The notes under the pieces are model-generated. The model did not search any database, was not told where the DNA came from, and saw only the letters and a list, made by a program, of their open reading frames with translations. This document shows positions 6,417 to 6,805 of a stretch of DNA of 6,805 bases, one piece after another (the first letter of the stretch is position 1; each line of letters opens with the position of its first letter). The stretch covers positions 1-6,805 of the forward strand of contig DATKCN010000087.1 in the NCBI GenBank assembly GCA_035513175.1, in the 5' to 3' direction. Source of the stretch: DATKCN01 sp035513175. Its GTDB lineage: Bacteria; Chloroflexota; Chloroflexia; Thermomicrobiales; CFX8. The position numbers were made by a program, and so were the translations under genes.

Positions 6417-6805
6417 GCGGTAGCCCTCGCCGCGGCGGCAGCGTCGTCGCGCAACAGCGACCAGATTTCGAGGAAGAGTGAGCTGAACGCAGGATCGGAT
6501 CGAACAGCCTCGATCGTGCGCGGGCGCGGGAACGGGACCTTGATACTGGCCTTGATCGTTCCAGGCCGGGCGCTCATCACGACGATGCGGTCCGCGAGAA
6601 TCATCGCCTCATCAATACTGTGCGTCACGAACACGACCGTCTTGCTCGTCGCTTCCCATATGCGCAACAGCTCGTCCTGCAGCACGAGACGTGTCTGTTC
6701 GTCGAGCGCGCCGAACGGCTCGTCCATCAGCAACAGCTCCGGGTCGACGGCGAACGCGCGGGCAATCGCGACCCGTTGCCGCATGCCCTCGGATAGCTGC
6801 GCCGG
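6413..6805 (-). CDS. ABC importer ATP-binding protein, NitT/TauT (SsuB/TauB) type, C-terminal half (5' end outside window)
   Basis: The frame enters at the right edge, and 130 residues are visible, ending in TGA at 6413-6415. It starts with PAQLSEGMRQRVAIARAF, the ABC signature and following helix. The signature reads LSEGM where the family has LSGGM/LSGGQ. Then come Walker B LLLMDEP with the catalytic Glu, D-loop FGALDEQTR, and VVFVTHSIDEAMILADRI with the H-loop His (codon 6620-6622). The tail with PGTIKASIKVPFPRPR is typical of SsuB/TauB/ThiZ-like ATPases of nitrate, sulfonate, taurine or pyrimidine importers. Walker A is beyond the window. The ATPase overlaps the permease start by 4 bases (GTGA), which indicates translational coupling and a working ATPase-permease pair. 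It would sit on the cytoplasmic side and drive import by ATP hydrolysis. The substrate-binding protein is not visible, so the substrate stays open. Confidence 0.93.
   Translation of the reverse strand, partial: PAQLSEGMRQRVAIARAFAVDPELLLMDEPFGALDEQTRLVLQDELLRIWEATSKTVVFVTHSIDEAMILADRIVVMSARPGTIKASIKVPFPRPRTIEAVRSDPAFSSLFLEIWSLLRDDAAAAARATA
6424..6428 (-). promoter_or_regulatory. Ribosome binding site of the permease-prenyltransferase gene
   Basis: On the minus strand this reads GAGGG, 7 bases before the GTG at 6416 and inside the end of the ATPase gene. Together with the GTGA overlap it supports the GTG start and re-initiation by ribosomes ending the ATPase. A comparable site was not found before the prenyltransferase half, which argues for one polypeptide. 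Confidence 0.6.

Noticed and set aside
1..6805. tRNA, rRNA, CRISPR array, insertion sequence or attachment site
   Set aside because: No spaced direct repeats, no transposase motifs, no cloverleaf-like sequence and no long terminal inverted repeats were seen by eye.

Overview
The window is a GC-rich bacterial chromosomal segment with tightly packed genes. It carries a NarL-class sensor kinase end, an M42 metallopeptidase, a metallo-beta-lactamase/DinB fusion and a MenA-type prenyltransferase, a mix reminiscent of a Chloroflexota (Thermomicrobia-like) or actinobacterial soil organism that uses menaquinone. This taxonomic guess is inference from gene style only; no rRNA or marker gene is present.

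Layout. (1) Bases 1-182, plus strand: the last 59 codons of a HisKA_3/NarX-like histidine kinase. (2) Bases 183-767: a gene-poor stretch with a decayed C-terminal piece of an ABC exporter ATPase domain (recognisable at about 420-653) and a 15-bp imperfect hairpin at 746-788. (3) Bases 768-1841, minus strand: a complete M42-family aminopeptidase/glucanase-like enzyme. A near-consensus sigma-70-type promoter (1905-1933) and an AGGAGG ribosome site decide its start. (4) Bases 2027-3376, plus strand, divergent from the peptidase: a two-domain protein joining a metallo-beta-lactamase hydrolase to a DinB/ClbS-like four-helix bundle. (5) Bases 3393-6805, minus strand, convergent with the previous gene: an apparent operon running from the right edge leftward. 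It holds an ABC importer ATPase (5' end outside the window), a 561-residue protein fusing a NitT/TauT-type ABC permease to a complete MenA-like UbiA prenyltransferase, and a class III PLP aminotransferase.

The most unusual item is the permease-prenyltransferase fusion. The permease half is coupled to the ATPase by a GTGA stop/start overlap, so it should be made together with its ATPase partner. The same polypeptide continues without a stop into a prenyltransferase with both aspartate-rich motifs intact. If both halves work, a homodimeric import channel would carry two DHNA-prenyltransferase-like domains in the membrane, physically linking import of an unknown small molecule to quinone-type prenylation. 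The ATPase also has a changed signature motif (LSEGM) and the permease lacks the usual EAA-loop glycine, so the transporter may be divergent. The substrate-binding protein is not in the window, and the substrate cannot be named.
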